This document shows positions 10,076 through 23,100 of a DNA stretch of 64,000 nucleotides, one piece after another. Source of the DNA: Nageia nagi (taxonomy: Eukaryota; Pinophyta). The stretch is taken from assembly GCA_050084985.1 (NCBI GenBank), contig JBITNC010000001.1, positions 201,562,001-201,626,000 on the forward strand. Reading direction: 5' to 3'. The notes beneath the pieces are model-generated. The model was not told the DNA's origin and searched no databases. It was given only the letters and a program-made list of their open reading frames with translations. Position 1 is the stretch's first letter; each line of letters begins with the position of its first letter. Made by a program: the position numbers and the translations under genes.

Positions 10076-10790
10076 GATCACATGCCCTAAATGCAAATTT
10101 TGAGTCATTCCAAATTCACATTTGGACTATTTAGCATATAGTTTTTGATCCTACAAAATGCCCAAAATAATGTCCAAGTTTTGGAGGTGTTCCTCCCATG
10201 TTTTGTAGTAAACCAATATATCATCAAAGAAAACTAACACACATCTCCTCAATTACTCCCTGAAAATCTGATTCATTGTTGATTGAAATGTAGTTGGTGC
10301 ATTAATCAACCCAAACAACATAACTAGAATCTCAAAATGCCCATAGTGACATCTAAATATTTTCTTATGCATATCCTCTTCTTTCATTCTTATTTGATGA
10401 TACCCAAACTACAAATCAATCTTAGAGAAATATTTAGCACCATGCAATTCATCAATAAGATCATCTACTTTAGGAATAGGATACCTATTTTTGATGGTCA
10501 TCTTATTGAGCATCCAATACTCCATATACATTCTCATGGTTATGTCCTTATTCTTGACCAACACAACTAAAGAAGAAAAGGGACTAAATCTTGGCCAAAT
10601 AAATACCATATCCAATAACTCCTTGATATTCTTCTCAATCTCATCCTTGTAGATATTATGGTGATATGGAGTAAACATGATATTTTTTTCTCCTTGCTCC
10701 AACTCTATGATATGCTCAAAACCCTCTTGGAATTTCTCTAAAAATATCATGATACTAATCTAGGATACATTGGATCTCTTTGGGATGTGT
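10076..10790 (-). pseudogene. F reverse transcriptase
   Basis: Gypsy RT on the minus strand, chromovirus type. An open stretch at 10750-10409 carries F-S-P-F-S-S-L-V-V-L-V, then L-N-K-M-T-I-K-N-R-Y-P-I-P and K-Y-F-S-K-I-D-L. It continues with Y-H-Q-I-R-M-K, then [11 protein letters not shown], and the active site F-F-D-D at 10231-10220, which is intact. Several stops are present, and the second D-Y-R segment is mutated (Y-W). It ends at L-G-H-V-I, where the deletion into integrase begins. Confidence 0.88.
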
Positions 10791-11305
10791 TTGATCCTCC
10801 TAGTTATATGACATAGGGTCTCCCTTTCCTGGCTGAAACTATCTTCTTGGTTTCCTCAAGCCTATTAAATGTCACTTTTGCTCTAATTACAAACTTCCTT
10901 TCACCTTTCTTCTTCAAATATAATGAATTAACTACTTCCCTGATGCATAAGGAAGGTTCATATCTGGTCATTAGGGGTTTTGCAAGCTTTTACCCCCAAC
11001 ATTAGGTTCTCTTATTTTCCCAACTTCATGCCCCAGAAGATCTTGGTACAACTAAAAATTGATGTATCTTCGAAAATATTTGTAGGTCCCTTGGTAGATA
11101 TGGAGCAAAATTTTAATTCTTGGCAGGGTTTTATATGGCAAACCTCATTTCTTTCACCAAGATACCAAAAGATCTTCTCTATTTCTTCTTGAGGAATTTT
11201 TCTTTCCTCAAATTCATGGAGCAATATCTAGAATATTTTCTTTCTAAATTCTGACTTCTTTACTCTAGTTGTATATTTGGCTTCCATCTTTATAGGAGAT
11301 AAGAT
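10791..11305 (-). pseudogene. F protease remnant and leader
   Basis: About 500 bases between RT and the insertion point of G. A 70-codon minus-strand stretch at 11224-11012 is open (I-P-Q-E-E-I-E-K-I-F-W) but matches no domain I recognise; the protease D-S/T-G motif is not visible. F has no recognisable capsid or zinc knuckle here, so gag appears deleted. Confidence 0.45.
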
Positions 11306-11310
11306 CTTAG
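11306..11310 (+). repeat. Target-site duplication of G, left copy
   Basis: CTTAG directly before the left LTR of G. The same five bases follow the right LTR at 24883-24887. Confidence 0.85.
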
Positions 11311-14300
11311 TTTAACGACCCATCCAATTACACTTATTAAGACTCAAATACCATCAAGAATTTTAATGTGATTAAGATTTAATTATGTTATGATATGAAT
11401 AATTTTGAGTGGATATATATATATACATTAGTTGTATCAATTTGATGTTGGCTTCGATATTTTATGATATAGGTTATAGGTTGACTTGAGATGGGGAGTC
11501 AACTTAAAGACCCAAGGGACCAAGGATGAGTTGGTCATGGGAATGGATTGGTGAGAGTGAGGAAATGATTGGCATTGATTTGCTAACAATCCCTAATAAC
11601 CTTCATACATCATACAAATGCATACCAAAATTATTGCATATAATACTTAATTTTGATGTTGTATTTTTGTGTGTGCACTAATGAATTTACCTCGTAGGTC
11701 AAAGGGGTCATCGTATGTAAAAATGAGTGTTAAAAATTTGATGTGTATTTTCAAAATTTATTGATTATCTTTGGATGAGGCAAGGAATATTCCATTCATT
11801 TAAATTTAAATTTTTCACCTAAGGATTTTAGTAGAATTGGATGAAATTCAAAATTATAGTTAAAAGGATTATTTGTCATGTTGTGAAGGTTCCAAGGGTA
11901 TTTTGCAATTTTGTGAAAATAATGGATATGGAATCCCCACACAAATTATTTTCTTGTGATAGGTGCATAAAATAATTAAGGATATTTTGTAACCTAATAT
12001 AAAGGGTCCAAAATATTTTAAATGACACCACACTTGCAAACAAAATTATTTGAAACTTACCATACAAAAAAAAAATGAAAATACCTACATCATCCAAACA
12101 AAAATTGTTGATATGGATGACTAAACATATTTTGGAAATATTATAACAACTTCTAGCTATAAATAAAGGGTGACTCCTTAGGAAAATGGCACCTTATCAT
12201 TACCTCACTTATCTCAAGATTTTGATCTAGAGTTCCGTAGAGTAGGGAACTACTATTCTTAAGCCAGGTGCTCTTCCTTGCATTTTAGATATGAATAATA
12301 AAATGCCTATCTAAGTTTTGGATTTTATGATTGAAGGAGTTATGCTTGATTTGTTTTAAAGATTTGTTATAATATTTGATTTTTTGAGCCTTACATTAAA
12401 TTATCTTGATGAAGCATATTATTAGCAATTATTTATTACTTTTGTGTATGAAGAGTTGTATATGTCTATCATTTTAGCTAATTAAGATACAAATGATTAG
12501 CCAAAAGCCTTGAGATTTATTTATAAGTTTTTATGTATTAAATAATAAGATATTCTATTTTTAAAGATTAAGATTTTAATCTTTACTAATTGAGTAGTAC
12601 CTTTGAAAGGTATAACATTTGTCCTTTTATCTCCTCTTCTTTGCATGTGAATAGAAGGTACACCTAATCTTTTGGTATTTGGAACAGTGAAAAATTATTT
12701 ATTTTAAGATATATGTTGGTACAAGAATCATGAGTATCAAATTTTTAGATGCCCCCATTAAATGAAAGAAATCCTACTTAGTATATCATCCAAGGAAAGG
12801 AGGTCATTCTAAAGGGAAGATGAAACTTTCCAAGGTCCATAAAATGGGGTAATTAGTTGTTTGAAATGATTATGATGCAAATAGAATAAGATACATTTTG
12901 GTTAAAGGATTTCTTGATCCTCAATTACTCAAAAGCCTTTCTTAGTACCCAACACCAATGAACCTTGGATCATTGGAGGACCATGAAGAATGAAGATGGA
13001 AAGGAGCTACCTCCAATAAATGAAGATTTGATGGATTCCATCAAATACCTCTACAATGATGTAAAGCAAATTGCCTTGATATGTGTAAGGGAATAAGCAT
13101 GTAATCAAATACTTAAATCCTATGATCTCTAAATTAGGGATTTTCCTACTTTTATATATCATCATGATTTGAGATAGAGCTACCAATCACTTGCATCTTT
13201 GTATCCATAGTGATAACCTTGGTTATTATGTACAATTTTCAATAACAATTCAAGGATTGTTATGATATGATTCACTCTATTAGATGTGCCTAGAGACATC
13301 TAATATAATAAAAAAGGAATGTTTCCTTATGAATTTAGTTTATGGTAATGCAAATAATGTATTTTTATACCTTTAAAGATAAACCATTCTTCTTGTAATA
13401 TTCATGGATGTAATTATGAATTAATGTTACCAAGGTAACCATAAATTAAGGATTGCATTATATATTTTCTTATAATGTAAACTGAATTAATAAAAAGAAA
13501 GGATATAAAGGTAACCATGTAGATAAGTATGGTCTTAAATAAGGTATTTACACTATTAAACCCTAGATACTTGTAAGAGATAATTGAGTGTATTTAGATA
13601 CATTTGTAATCATTCAAAGGTAAAACAAAACAAAGTAACATATGACATAGATAATGACTTATGGTAAGTATTATAGACAAATAAGTAAAAAGGATAAAAC
13701 CTTATGATATGATTGGGATGAATATTGAAACAAAACCAATCTCAAATTCAACAAGGTCCCTAGACACTTCTAAATGGAATAAGTAGAATTATTCAGTGTT
13801 AATATGAAATAATTTGTGATAAGGAATGGAAGGTTAAGTTATCAACTTGATAATACATAGTAAGTGATGTATAATATTAAGGGAAAATTGATGACTTGGT
13901 CAAGATAAATTTCGACTCAAACCTATTATTGGTACAATTGTCTCAAGGTATTGAATAGAACTAAACAAAGGCTCCTATGTTATAAGAATCCTTATAGGTT
14001 GGATGAAACCTGGTATAATAAAGAGGCTTAAAATAAATCTTGAAGATGACCTCAATTAGATGAATAAGGCATATCTCAATCCTATCGTATAATTGAATTA
14101 GGTTCCAAGGATGGAACTTATGAATTGTCTCAACGATGAGGAAAAATATATAGAAGTTTATTAGTCAAAATTTTATATTAAATATTCACTAAATGACATG
14201 CAAAAAGAATATTCCTTGAGTATGGACCATTTTACACCACACTTTCTTGTTATAAGTAGTTGAATGTAATGCTAACTCAAGGCTTGTTATTAAACCTTGG

Positions 14301-15309
14301 CATATGAATCTTTAGTAAAGAAGTACTTTATGTGTCGTATCATGCATATTGGATAATTATAATACTTTTGAATATTCTTAGTGACTTCTTGACCAAGTTT
14401 GATTTGAAACTTCTTGCACACACTGATGAATTTATTACTTGAATGAGAATGTTAATTTGTTTACCATAAATTTTTAGATTAAAGTAACTTCCTGATGCTT
14501 GGTACAAGCATGAAACCTAGATACCCTAATAATTGATTTAGGATCAATTATTTCTAGGTTCTATAGAACATAGGGTGGTTTTTATTTTATAACCTTGCTT
14601 AAAACTTATTAGACTATACAAACCACTTGAGGGTATTATTTCATTACCCATGGCTCCCCAAGATATTGAAAAGGGGATGCCAAACTCCATGGTAATCCTA
14701 GATGATAGATATGGGTAGAATAGTGTTTAATACCCTTGATAGGATATTAGATGAGGGTAGTATTCGATAAAACTATGGTTACCGGGTGAGGGTAATTAGT
14801 ATTCATACTACTTGCAATAGTAAATACGAGTATGATGATTATTCTAAAGGTGACGATGCTTACCCATTTCATTTGGAATATTTCCTAGGATAATCTATCT
14901 GCACCAATGAATTGAAAGGTTATATAGAAAAGATGAATAACCTAATGGAAAATATTTATCTTAGGTTATATGGGCCTCGAGTAGGAAACCACTATGCCAT
15001 AATCAAAATATTTTTTGCATAGTTCATGAGCTAAAATGGTGGGGTCACTCATGTGGCATCTTCCAATGGTATGAGAGTTGAGAAGTGAACACTAGAAGGA
15101 TCATGATAAGTATTTCCTAATCCAAATTTTTTGAATCTTGCCATGTGAGTGATGACTAGATAACAACATTAACATGCTCATATGGATCACCTTGTCCAAT
15201 CCTAAACCATTCAAGTATTTAAACTAAATAAAAAATAGGTCTAAAATTTTAGGGTTTGTGATGTCAAGAATAGGTGAAACATTATCAAAAAATAGGTGGT
15301 AGTGTTACA
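11311..15309 (+). repeat. G 5' LTR (4.0 kb)
   Basis: It starts TTTAACGACCC (right copy TATAATGACCC, so an ancestral TGTAATGACCC is likely) and ends GTGTTACA. It aligns with 20135-24882 throughout except for the segment 12787-13041. It contains a TATA box at 12158-12165. I see no gene in this 4-kb stretch; the few open frames are short and not shared with the other LTR. Confidence 0.93.
12158..12165 (+). promoter_or_regulatory. TATA box in G 5' LTR
   Basis: TATAAATA within TAGCTATAAATAAAGGG. The right LTR keeps it at 20970-20977. It is the likely promoter of the element. Confidence 0.65.
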
Positions 15310-15310
15310 T

Positions 15311-15322
15311 TGGTATCAAAGC
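15311..15322 (+). promoter_or_regulatory. G primer-binding site
   Basis: TGGTATCAAAGC lies one base after the LTR end. It differs at one base from TGGTATCAGAGC, complementary to the 3' end of initiator Met-tRNA. Confidence 0.88.
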
Positions 15323-15387
15323 ATAAAATTCAAACTCTTGGTACTATGGTCCATGAATCTTTTACTATAAGAGTTTAGGAAGTTAAG

Positions 15388-16790
15388 ATGAGTATACTTG
15401 ACCCTAATGACAACACCATTTTGTGGACTCATATTATGGCAATCCCAAGACATGTAACAGGAGCTTCATGCAACCTATCGTAAGGTGCTGAAAATGGCCT
15501 TCTTGTGAATGCTAATACAAGTTAAAATAAAAGAAATGTCAGGGGTGGGGATAAAAGTAACATAATAATGAGGAATGCTAATAGAAGGGTTCCTAATAAT
15601 GAAAATGAGAGTTCTACAAGCCATTCCACTTGGAACAATGAAGGTGAAAAAGTCATTAGAAAGTTATAAGAGCATGTGGCAAAACAACAAAATATCATAA
15701 ATAATTTATTGAACCAATGTGTTGAACTTCCAAGAGAAGAATTTGTTCCAAAACAAGCAAGGCTTGAAGGGAAAAATGGCCAAATTCATGCAAAAATTGA
15801 ATAAGAACTTACTTCAAATCTTAAGAAAGCTAAGATCCCAAAGTTTAACGATAAGCAAGAGGGAGAGCAAGCTAAAATATGGTTAGAAGTAGAGATATAT
15901 TTCTCAATGAAAAACTTGTCTCTAAAATCCAAAACTGTATGGGCTACCTACAATTTTATAGATATCGCACTAGAGTGGTGGAATGCCTGTAAGATTGAAC
16001 ATGGGATTTAGTACCTAAAATGGCCAAAATTTATTGCAACATTTTGCAAGATATTCATTCTTCAAATATACTATGATAGAAAGTATGAAAAATAGTAGAT
16101 ATCTTGCAATAAGGATCTATGAGTGTTCAAACCTACCATAAAAAATTTATTAGGCTACTCAAATATGTTCCTAAAGATAAGAACCATATGAAGTTTCATA
16201 GGTTTCTTATGAGATTAGATCCTAAAACCAAGCCTATGGTAAATGTATTAAGCCCCAAAATGCTTGAAATATGTATGACCTCATAAAAAGAGAAGAAAGC
16301 AATATGGGTATCAAGAAGACCTTTGTAAAGTACGGTATTCCAGATGAAAAAGATAAGAAAATCTATTAGAAAAGTAAAAGTGTAGAGCATCAAGCACAAT
16401 AGACAAGAAATAAGAAGATCAAGAAAAATAACCATAGTTATAAGGATGGGAACCTACCCAAATTTGAGAAAAGAACATTTGGGAATAAGAATAGCAAGAA
16501 AAAGAACTTTTAGAATAAAAATTAGCCATTCTGTAAGAAAACTTTAACCCCGGGAATGGAAGCCAAGGTTCCAAGAACCATAGCCAAGGATTCTTTGACC
16601 AAAGAGTCAATCAGAATGAATCTAAGGACAAGTTTCCAAAATAAAATAAAGGTCCTAAAGATAAATGTTATAACTATGGTGGAGCTCACTATGTAAACTA
16701 GTGTCCCTTGAAGATAGATCAATCCAAAGAACATCGTATCTTTGCATATACTAGATCAACATAGACTAGAGAACAAGCCACACCTCTTCA
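15388..16790 (+). pseudogene. G gag
   Basis: Gypsy gag beginning at ATG 15388 (M-S-I-L-D-P-N-D), the first ATG after the primer site that opens this frame. A capsid segment at about 15830-16050 (K-I-P-K-F, A-K-I-W-L-E-V-E-I-Y-F, L-E-W-W-N) matches the retrotransposon gag domain. A basic Asn/Lys-rich part follows. The zinc knuckle near 16660-16715 reads C-Y-N-Y-G-G-A-H-Y-V-N-stop-C; the second Cys is Tyr and a TAG precedes the last Cys. Many stops. Confidence 0.82.
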
Positions 16791-17340
16791 AATACCTAGT
16801 AAAATTTCTAATAAATATTTAGGTTTTGATAGATTATGGTGTTACAGATAGTTTTATTTGAAATTGCTTAGTTAAAGGCATGTCAAAGGTGCCAAAATTT
16901 TTGACAAATGGATGGAAAGTGGAGTTTGGATCTAAACAAAAATACCCTAATAGATAATATTTTAGGGAGGTTGAGATAGAACTACCTAAGGGATATATTG
17001 TGCAGTGTTTGTATGTGGTTCCCTTAGCTTATTATGATATCATTTTAGGCATGGATTGGTTGATGGCACACAAAGGACTAATTGAATTTCAAGAGAGTTG
17101 GGTAGAATAGATGGATGTATCTCAAAACTAATACAGGGTGTATAGTGATCAAGGGCCTTTTGATCCTTACTTGATCACAGACATGCAAGTTAAAACAAAC
17201 ATAAGAAAAAGAGAGTTCATTTATGCAATCAAAGTTAAGGAAGTTGAACAAGAGGATAAGGAAGTAGAATTGCTAAATAAGAACCCTATGCTAAAAGAAT
17301 ACAAAGATGTATTACCTTAAGATCTACCAAGATTACCCCC
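16791..17340 (+). pseudogene. G protease and linker to RT
   Basis: Retropepsin end and linker. The diagnostic V-V-P-L-A-Y-Y-D-I-I-L-G-M-D-W-L is at about 17008-17055. The catalytic D-S/T-G region upstream (near 16835) reads D-Y-G-V-T-D-S-F and is damaged. The linker (17138-17320) ends with L-K-E-Y-K-D-V-L-P, the usual lead-in to RT. Stops at 17108 and 17318. Confidence 0.8.
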
Positions 17341-18130
17341 AAAATGAGAACTTGATTTCTTTATAGATTTAGTGCCTAGAGCAAAACCTATATCTAGAAC
17401 CCCATATAGAATGAACACCATTGAGATGCAAGAGTTGAAGGTACAAATGCAAGATTTACTAGAAAAAGGGTTGATAAAATCTAGTGTATCACCATAGGGT
17501 GCTCCAGTGTTAGTTGTAAAAAATAAAGATGGTACTTTGAGGTTACGTATTGACTATAGGATTCTAAATAAGGTCACCATAAAAAATAGATATCCATTAC
17601 CTAAATTTGATGATTTGTTTAACCAACTCAAGGATATTACTATCTTCTCAAAGATAGATTTGAGATCAAGATACCACCAATTGAGAATTAAAGGATTGAA
17701 TACTCATAAAACTAGGTATGGATACTATGAGTTTGTGGCATTACCTTTTGGGTTAACGAATGATCATGTGAAATTCATGAATTTAATGAATAGTGTCTAT
17801 TGGGAGTACCTAGAAAAGTTTGTGCTAGTATTTTTGGATGACATCCTCATATATTCAAAAAATGAGAGGATCATAATCATCATCTGATATGGGCTCTAGA
17901 AGTGTTGAGGAGAAATCAATTATATGCAAAATTATCAAAATGTGACTTTTATATTTCCTAAAGTTAGTATCTAGGCCATATCATCTCTACAAAAGGAATC
18001 TCAATTGATCCAAAGAAAGTGGAAGCCATAATGAGTTGGCATGCACAAAAAATTATGACTGAGGTAAGCAGTTTTATGGTATTAGTTGGATATTATCAAA
18101 GATTTTTCAAAAATAACCAATACCATAACT
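17341..18130 (+). pseudogene. G reverse transcriptase
   Basis: Gypsy RT. P-I-S-R-T-P-Y-R-M is at about 17390-17415, [13 protein letters not shown] at 17497-17535, [14 protein letters not shown] at 17548-17590, and the active site F-L-D-D at 17831-17842, intact. The long open piece is 17507-17887; a frameshift follows, and then a connection segment with G-H-I-I-S-T-K-G-I at about 17965-18000. Stops include 17318 and 17494-17496 (S-P-stop-G-A-P, where Trp or Gln is usual). Confidence 0.9.
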
Positions 18131-18780
18131 GGTCTTCATAAAATGAATAAGGTGTTCAAATAGAAGGAAAAATATGAGAAAGATTTTGCAACCTTGAAAG
18201 AAAATCTTACCATAGCACCAGTTCTCACTATCCCTGATCCACATGGTGATTTTGTAGTATGTACATATGCTTCACTAGAAGGTTTGGGTGGTGTGTTATC
18301 ACAAATTAGAAATCCAATAGCATTTGAGTCTAGAAAATTGAGAACTCTCAAGCTAAATTATGCAACTCATGATCTCAAGTTCGCAGTCATAGTTCATGCA
18401 CTCAAGATGTGGAGACACTATCTCCTAGGAAAACCCTTAAAACTTGAAATAGATCATTAAAGTATGAAGTATTTATTCACTTAGCCAAATATAAATGCCA
18501 AGAAAAGGTGATGGATAGAATTCTTATCTGAATATGATTTTGGTATTGAATACATTAAAGAAGAAGAGAATAAGGTGGTAGATGCTCTAAGTCATAGATG
18601 ACATGTCAATGTCATGATAAGAATTCAACTTGATTTTTTTAACCAAGTGAAAGTTTTGCAAAAAGAAGACTCATATTGTAAATCTATTTAGGAATTGATG
18701 GGGAAGGGTACCCCATCATCCAAAGATTTTGCTAAAAAAGATGGAATTCTTTATTTTAAGGATAGATTGGTCATTTCAAA
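18131..18780 (+). pseudogene. G RNase H
   Basis: Open piece 18194-18460. L-T-I-A-P-V-L-T-I-P-D precedes the first acidic strand, which reads V-V-C-T-Y-A-S-L-E-G-L-G-G-V-L (the family has D-A-S, here Y-A-S, so the first Asp is lost). Then N-Y-A-T-H-D-L-K with the Glu position changed to Asp, and a stop replaces the residue after E-I-D-H at 18460. The linker toward integrase (18540-18640) includes E-Y-I-K and V-V-D-A-L-S. Confidence 0.83.
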
Positions 18781-19650
18781 GAAGGGAAATTTAAGAAGTT
18801 TGATCATGTAATAAACCCATCATCTCATGTATGTAAAACATCTAGGAGGTACGAAGATGAGAGAAGACCTAAAATAAAAAATTTATTAGGATGGCATGAA
18901 AAAGGATATAGCATAATTTGTAGCAATATGTCTTGAATGTTAGAAAGTGAAGGTGGAACATCAGCATCTAAGTGGATATTTGTACCCACCTAATGTCCCT
19001 ACACAAAAATAGTAGGTAATATTGATGGATTTTATTATTGGTTTGCCAAAAACTAGTTTCTCTCATGACTCAATCCTAGTAGTGGTTGATATATTGATCA
19101 AGGTATCATATTTTATACTTGGAAACACTAGTGATGATGCCCCCATTATGGAAAATAAGTTTTCCCATGAAATTTTTAGATTGCATGGATTTATTGAGGT
19201 GATCATCTTAGATAGGGATTCAAATTTCACCTCTGTCTTTTGAAAATCATTACACAAGGCATTGGGAAAAAAATTGAACGAGTTCAACATATCACCCAGA
19301 GATAGATGGATAGATTGAATGAGTGAATAGAGTTTTTAAGGACATGCTCAGAATGTACTGCATGGAATAGAAGACTAAATAGGAGGATTACCTCTACTTA
19401 GTCGAATTTGCCTATAATAATGGATACCATTCATCTTTGGAAATGACCCCCTTTGAGTCTTTTAATGCAAGGAAATGCAAAACTTCTTTATCTTGAAACA
19501 ATCAGGAGGATTAAGTGATGATCCAACCTGAAATGTTAAAGAAAATGGAGGAGAAACTTAAGTCCATTTGATGAAAGCTCAAGGAAGTTGCAAATCGACA
19601 AAAGAGTTATGTTGATCTTAAGAGAACTCCTCAAGAATTTGTTATGGGTG
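18781..19650 (+). pseudogene. G integrase
   Basis: HHCC finger remnant at about 18830-18945 (H-L-G-G-T-K-M, W-D-G-M-K-K-D-I-A, C-L-E-C). The catalytic core is at 19022-19243: M-D-F-I-I-G-L-P (first Asp), V-V-V-D-I-L-I-K, I-F-R-L-H-G-F and I-L-D-R-D-S-N-F (second Asp). After the stop at 19243 the core continues with a damaged H-P-E-I-D-G segment. Several TGA/TAG codons. Confidence 0.85.
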
Positions 19651-20052
19651 AAAAAGTATTCCTATGAGTTTGACCTATGAAAAGTGCCATAAATTCTACC
19701 TAATTGAATCCCCAATTGTCAATACTTTTGAAATAGTTGAGAAAAAGAATCTAGTTTCCTACAAACTTGCTTTGCCACCAAGTTTTTCAAAAATGGATGA
19801 TGTATTTCATGTCTCTCTATTAAGAAAATATGTTGTTGATCCTTCTCATGTGTTAGATTTTTCTGACTTACAGATGTCAAACCCTCATGCTGTTGAAGTT
19901 CTTCTTATTAGAATCTTATCTTTTAGAACTAAGAAATTAAGAAGTCATGAGATTAATGAATGTCTAGTCCAATAGGATAAGTATTTTGAATCGTCTTCCA
20001 CTTGGGAAGAGGAAGTTATCATTAGAAAGCAATTTCCTTATTTATTTCAATA
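19651..20052 (+). pseudogene. G integrase tail with chromodomain
   Basis: The open piece 19664-19975 carries the tail: Y-K-L-A-L-P-P-S, D-V-F-H-V-S-L-L-R-K-Y, S-H-V-L-D-F. The chromodomain follows: L-R-S-H-E-I-N-E-C-L-V-Q, then after a TAG replacing the conserved Trp, S-S-S-T-W-E-E-E and Q-F-P-Y-L-F. The pol frame ends at about 20052, 70 bases before the polypurine tract, the normal spacing in chromoviruses. Confidence 0.87.
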
Positions 20053-20120
20053 ATTTTGTAAAAAAATATTATTAAACTCTATGATTTATATTTAAAGAAC
20101 ACTAGGTAATGTGTTCCTTT

Positions 20121-20134
20121 TTAAGGGGGTAGTA
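20121..20134 (+). promoter_or_regulatory. G polypurine tract
   Basis: TTAAGGGGGTAGTA immediately before the right LTR; it primes plus-strand synthesis. Confidence 0.85.
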
Positions 20135-23100
20135 TATAATGACCCATCCAATTACACTTATTAAGATTCAAATACCATCAAAAATTTGAATGCGATTAAG
20201 ATTTAATTATGTTGTGATATGAATAATTTTGAGTGGATATATGCATTAGTTGTATCAATTTGATGTTGGCTTCGATATTTTATGACACAGGTTACAAGTT
20301 GACTTGAGATGGGGAGTCAGGTTAAAGACCAAAGGGACCAAGAATGAGTTAGGCATGGGAATGGATTGGTATGAGTGAGAAAATGATTGGCATTGATTTG
20401 TTGAAAATCTCTATTGACCTTCATAAATCATAAAGATGCATACCATAATTATTGTACATAATAATCAATTTTTATGTTATATGTGTGTGTGCACTAATGA
20501 ATTTACCTAGTAGGTTGAAGGGATCATTGCAGGTAAAAATGAGTGTTAAAAATTTGATGTGCATTTTCAAAATTTATTGACTATCTTCGAATGAGGTAAG
20601 GAATATTCCATTCATTTGAATTTAAATTTTTCACCTAAAGATTTTAGTAAAATTAGATGAAATTAAAAATTATAGTTAAAAGGATTATTTGTCATGTTGT
20701 GAAGGGTACAAGGGTATTTTGGGATTTTATAAAAATAAGGGAGATGGAATCCCTACATAAATTATTTTCTTATGATAGGTGCATAAAATAATTGAGGATA
20801 TTTTGTAACCTGATATAAAGGGTCCAAAATATTTTGAATGACCCCACACTTGCCAAAAAAAATTGAAACCTACCACACAAAAATAAAATAAAATACCTAC
20901 ACCATCCAAACAAAAATTGTTAAGATGGAGGACTAAACATATTTTAGAAATATTGTAACAACTTCTAGCTATAAATAAAGGGGGAGTCCTTAGGAAAATG
21001 GCACCTTATCATTACCTCTCTTCTCTCAAGATTTTGATCTAGAGTTCTATGGAGTAGGGAATCTCCTCTTCTTAAGCTAGGTGCTCTTCCTTGCATTTTA
21101 GATATTAATACTAAAATGCCTAGCTAAGTTTTGGATTTTATGATTGAAGGAGTTATGCTTGATTTATTTTAAAGAGTTGTTCTAGTATTTGATTTGTTTA
21201 GGCTTACATTAAATTTATCTTGATGAAGCACATTATTAACAATTATTTATTACTTTTACATATGAAGGGTTGTATATCTCTATCATTTTAACTACTTAAG
21301 CTATAAATGATTAGCCAAAAACTTTGAGATTTATTTATAAGTTTTGATGTATTAAAGAATAAGATAATCTATTTTTAAATCTTGAGATTTTAATCTTTAG
21401 TAATTGAGTAGTACCTTTGAAAGTTATAACATTTTTCTTTATTTCCTCTTCTTTGCATGTGAATAGAAGGTACACCTTATCTTTTAGTATTTGAAATAGT
21501 GAAAAACCATTTATTTTAAAATATATGTTGGTACAAGAGTTACGGGTATCCACTTTTAAGATTCCCCCATTAAATGAAAGAAATCCTATTTAGTATATGG
21601 CCCATTATATTTTATCCCTCCTTCCACAAAAGTGTGATTGAATAGAAAATCTCGAAGGGTGAGCCTCGGTTAGAAATATTAATGACTGGTTCCTTGAATA
21701 ACTTTTCACTCCATGTCTAAAAGAAGGGCATAGTTCTTGAAGAAAAGGTACGAGAATGCAATGATTCTTGATAGCTATGAAGCTCGATCTCTTGAGTAGG
21801 TGTTGGTCTCATCCATAAGAGAGTGATAGCATTATACATAACCGAATCCTAGCTAATGAAATTGCCTAGACTCGGTGAACCTTCAAAATAATGCTTCCTG
21901 ACTTTTTATACCTGGTAAACCTTAAGAAACCCTATGCCACAACATCATAAAGGTCATAAGCTACTCGCCTCAGTAGGAGGACTGTTGGATATTCCTCATT
22001 GGATTTGAAACCAAATGCCATGGCTAAGTCATAGAGGGCATAAAGTACCCAACAGTGTTGCGTGGCCAGATGTGACCTCCACTACCCGAGTCATTGCGTG
22101 ACGTCCATCTCTATGATTTCGAAATGCATGGCATAGGTTTGAAAGGAAATAAATTTGATTTTTTAAAAGAAAGGGCTATGTCCACATTGATGGATCCATG
22201 CCTAGAATAGAGGGTCTTCCAACCTTACGTTAACCCAAATCCTCTCATGTAAAGCCAACGTATGGTGTCTCTCCACAATCCAGGTTGCAACATTAAAATT
22301 TCAGATAAATGTAACATAGATCCAAATTTGTGTGTCGCACAATGTAATTCGTAGCCATAAAAAGTTCTTTTCTTCTGAAAACATGAGTTCATCCTAACTC
22401 TCGTAGGATGTGCCAGATCTGATTCGAGCTTTATGGACTAATGCGTTGTAAAATAAAAGGGAAATATAGATGTGTATAGAGATATAGATTTAATGATAGC
22501 ATGAATTAGAATTTGACATTGATAAATGATGGAGATAAAAGAGTTTGGAGGAATTAATAAATTTATTTTTAATAAGTGTTTGTCTTTTCAAAACTCACCA
22601 TATACTCTTTTACAAGGAAAAGATGCAAATACCTCTACAATGATGTAAATCAAATTCTCTTGATATGCGTAAGGGAATAAGCATGTAATTAAATACTTAA
22701 ATTCTATGATATATAAATTAGTTATTTTCTTACTTTTCTATATCATCATGATTTGAAATAGAGCTATCAATCACTTACATCTTTGTATCCATAGTGATAA
22801 CCTTGGTTCTTATGTAAGATTTTCAATAACAATTCAAGGAATTTTATGATATGATTCACTTTATGAGATGTACCTAGAGATATTTAATATAATCAAAAAG
22901 GAATGTTTCCTTATGAATTTAGTTTGTGGTAATGCAAATAAAGTATTGCTATGCCTTTAAAGATAAACCATTCTTCTTGTAATATTCATGGATGTAATTA
23001 TGAATTAATGTTACCAAGGTAACCATAAACTAAGGGTTGCATTATATATTTTTTTATAATGTAAATTGACTTAATAAAAGAAAGGATATAAAGGTAATTA

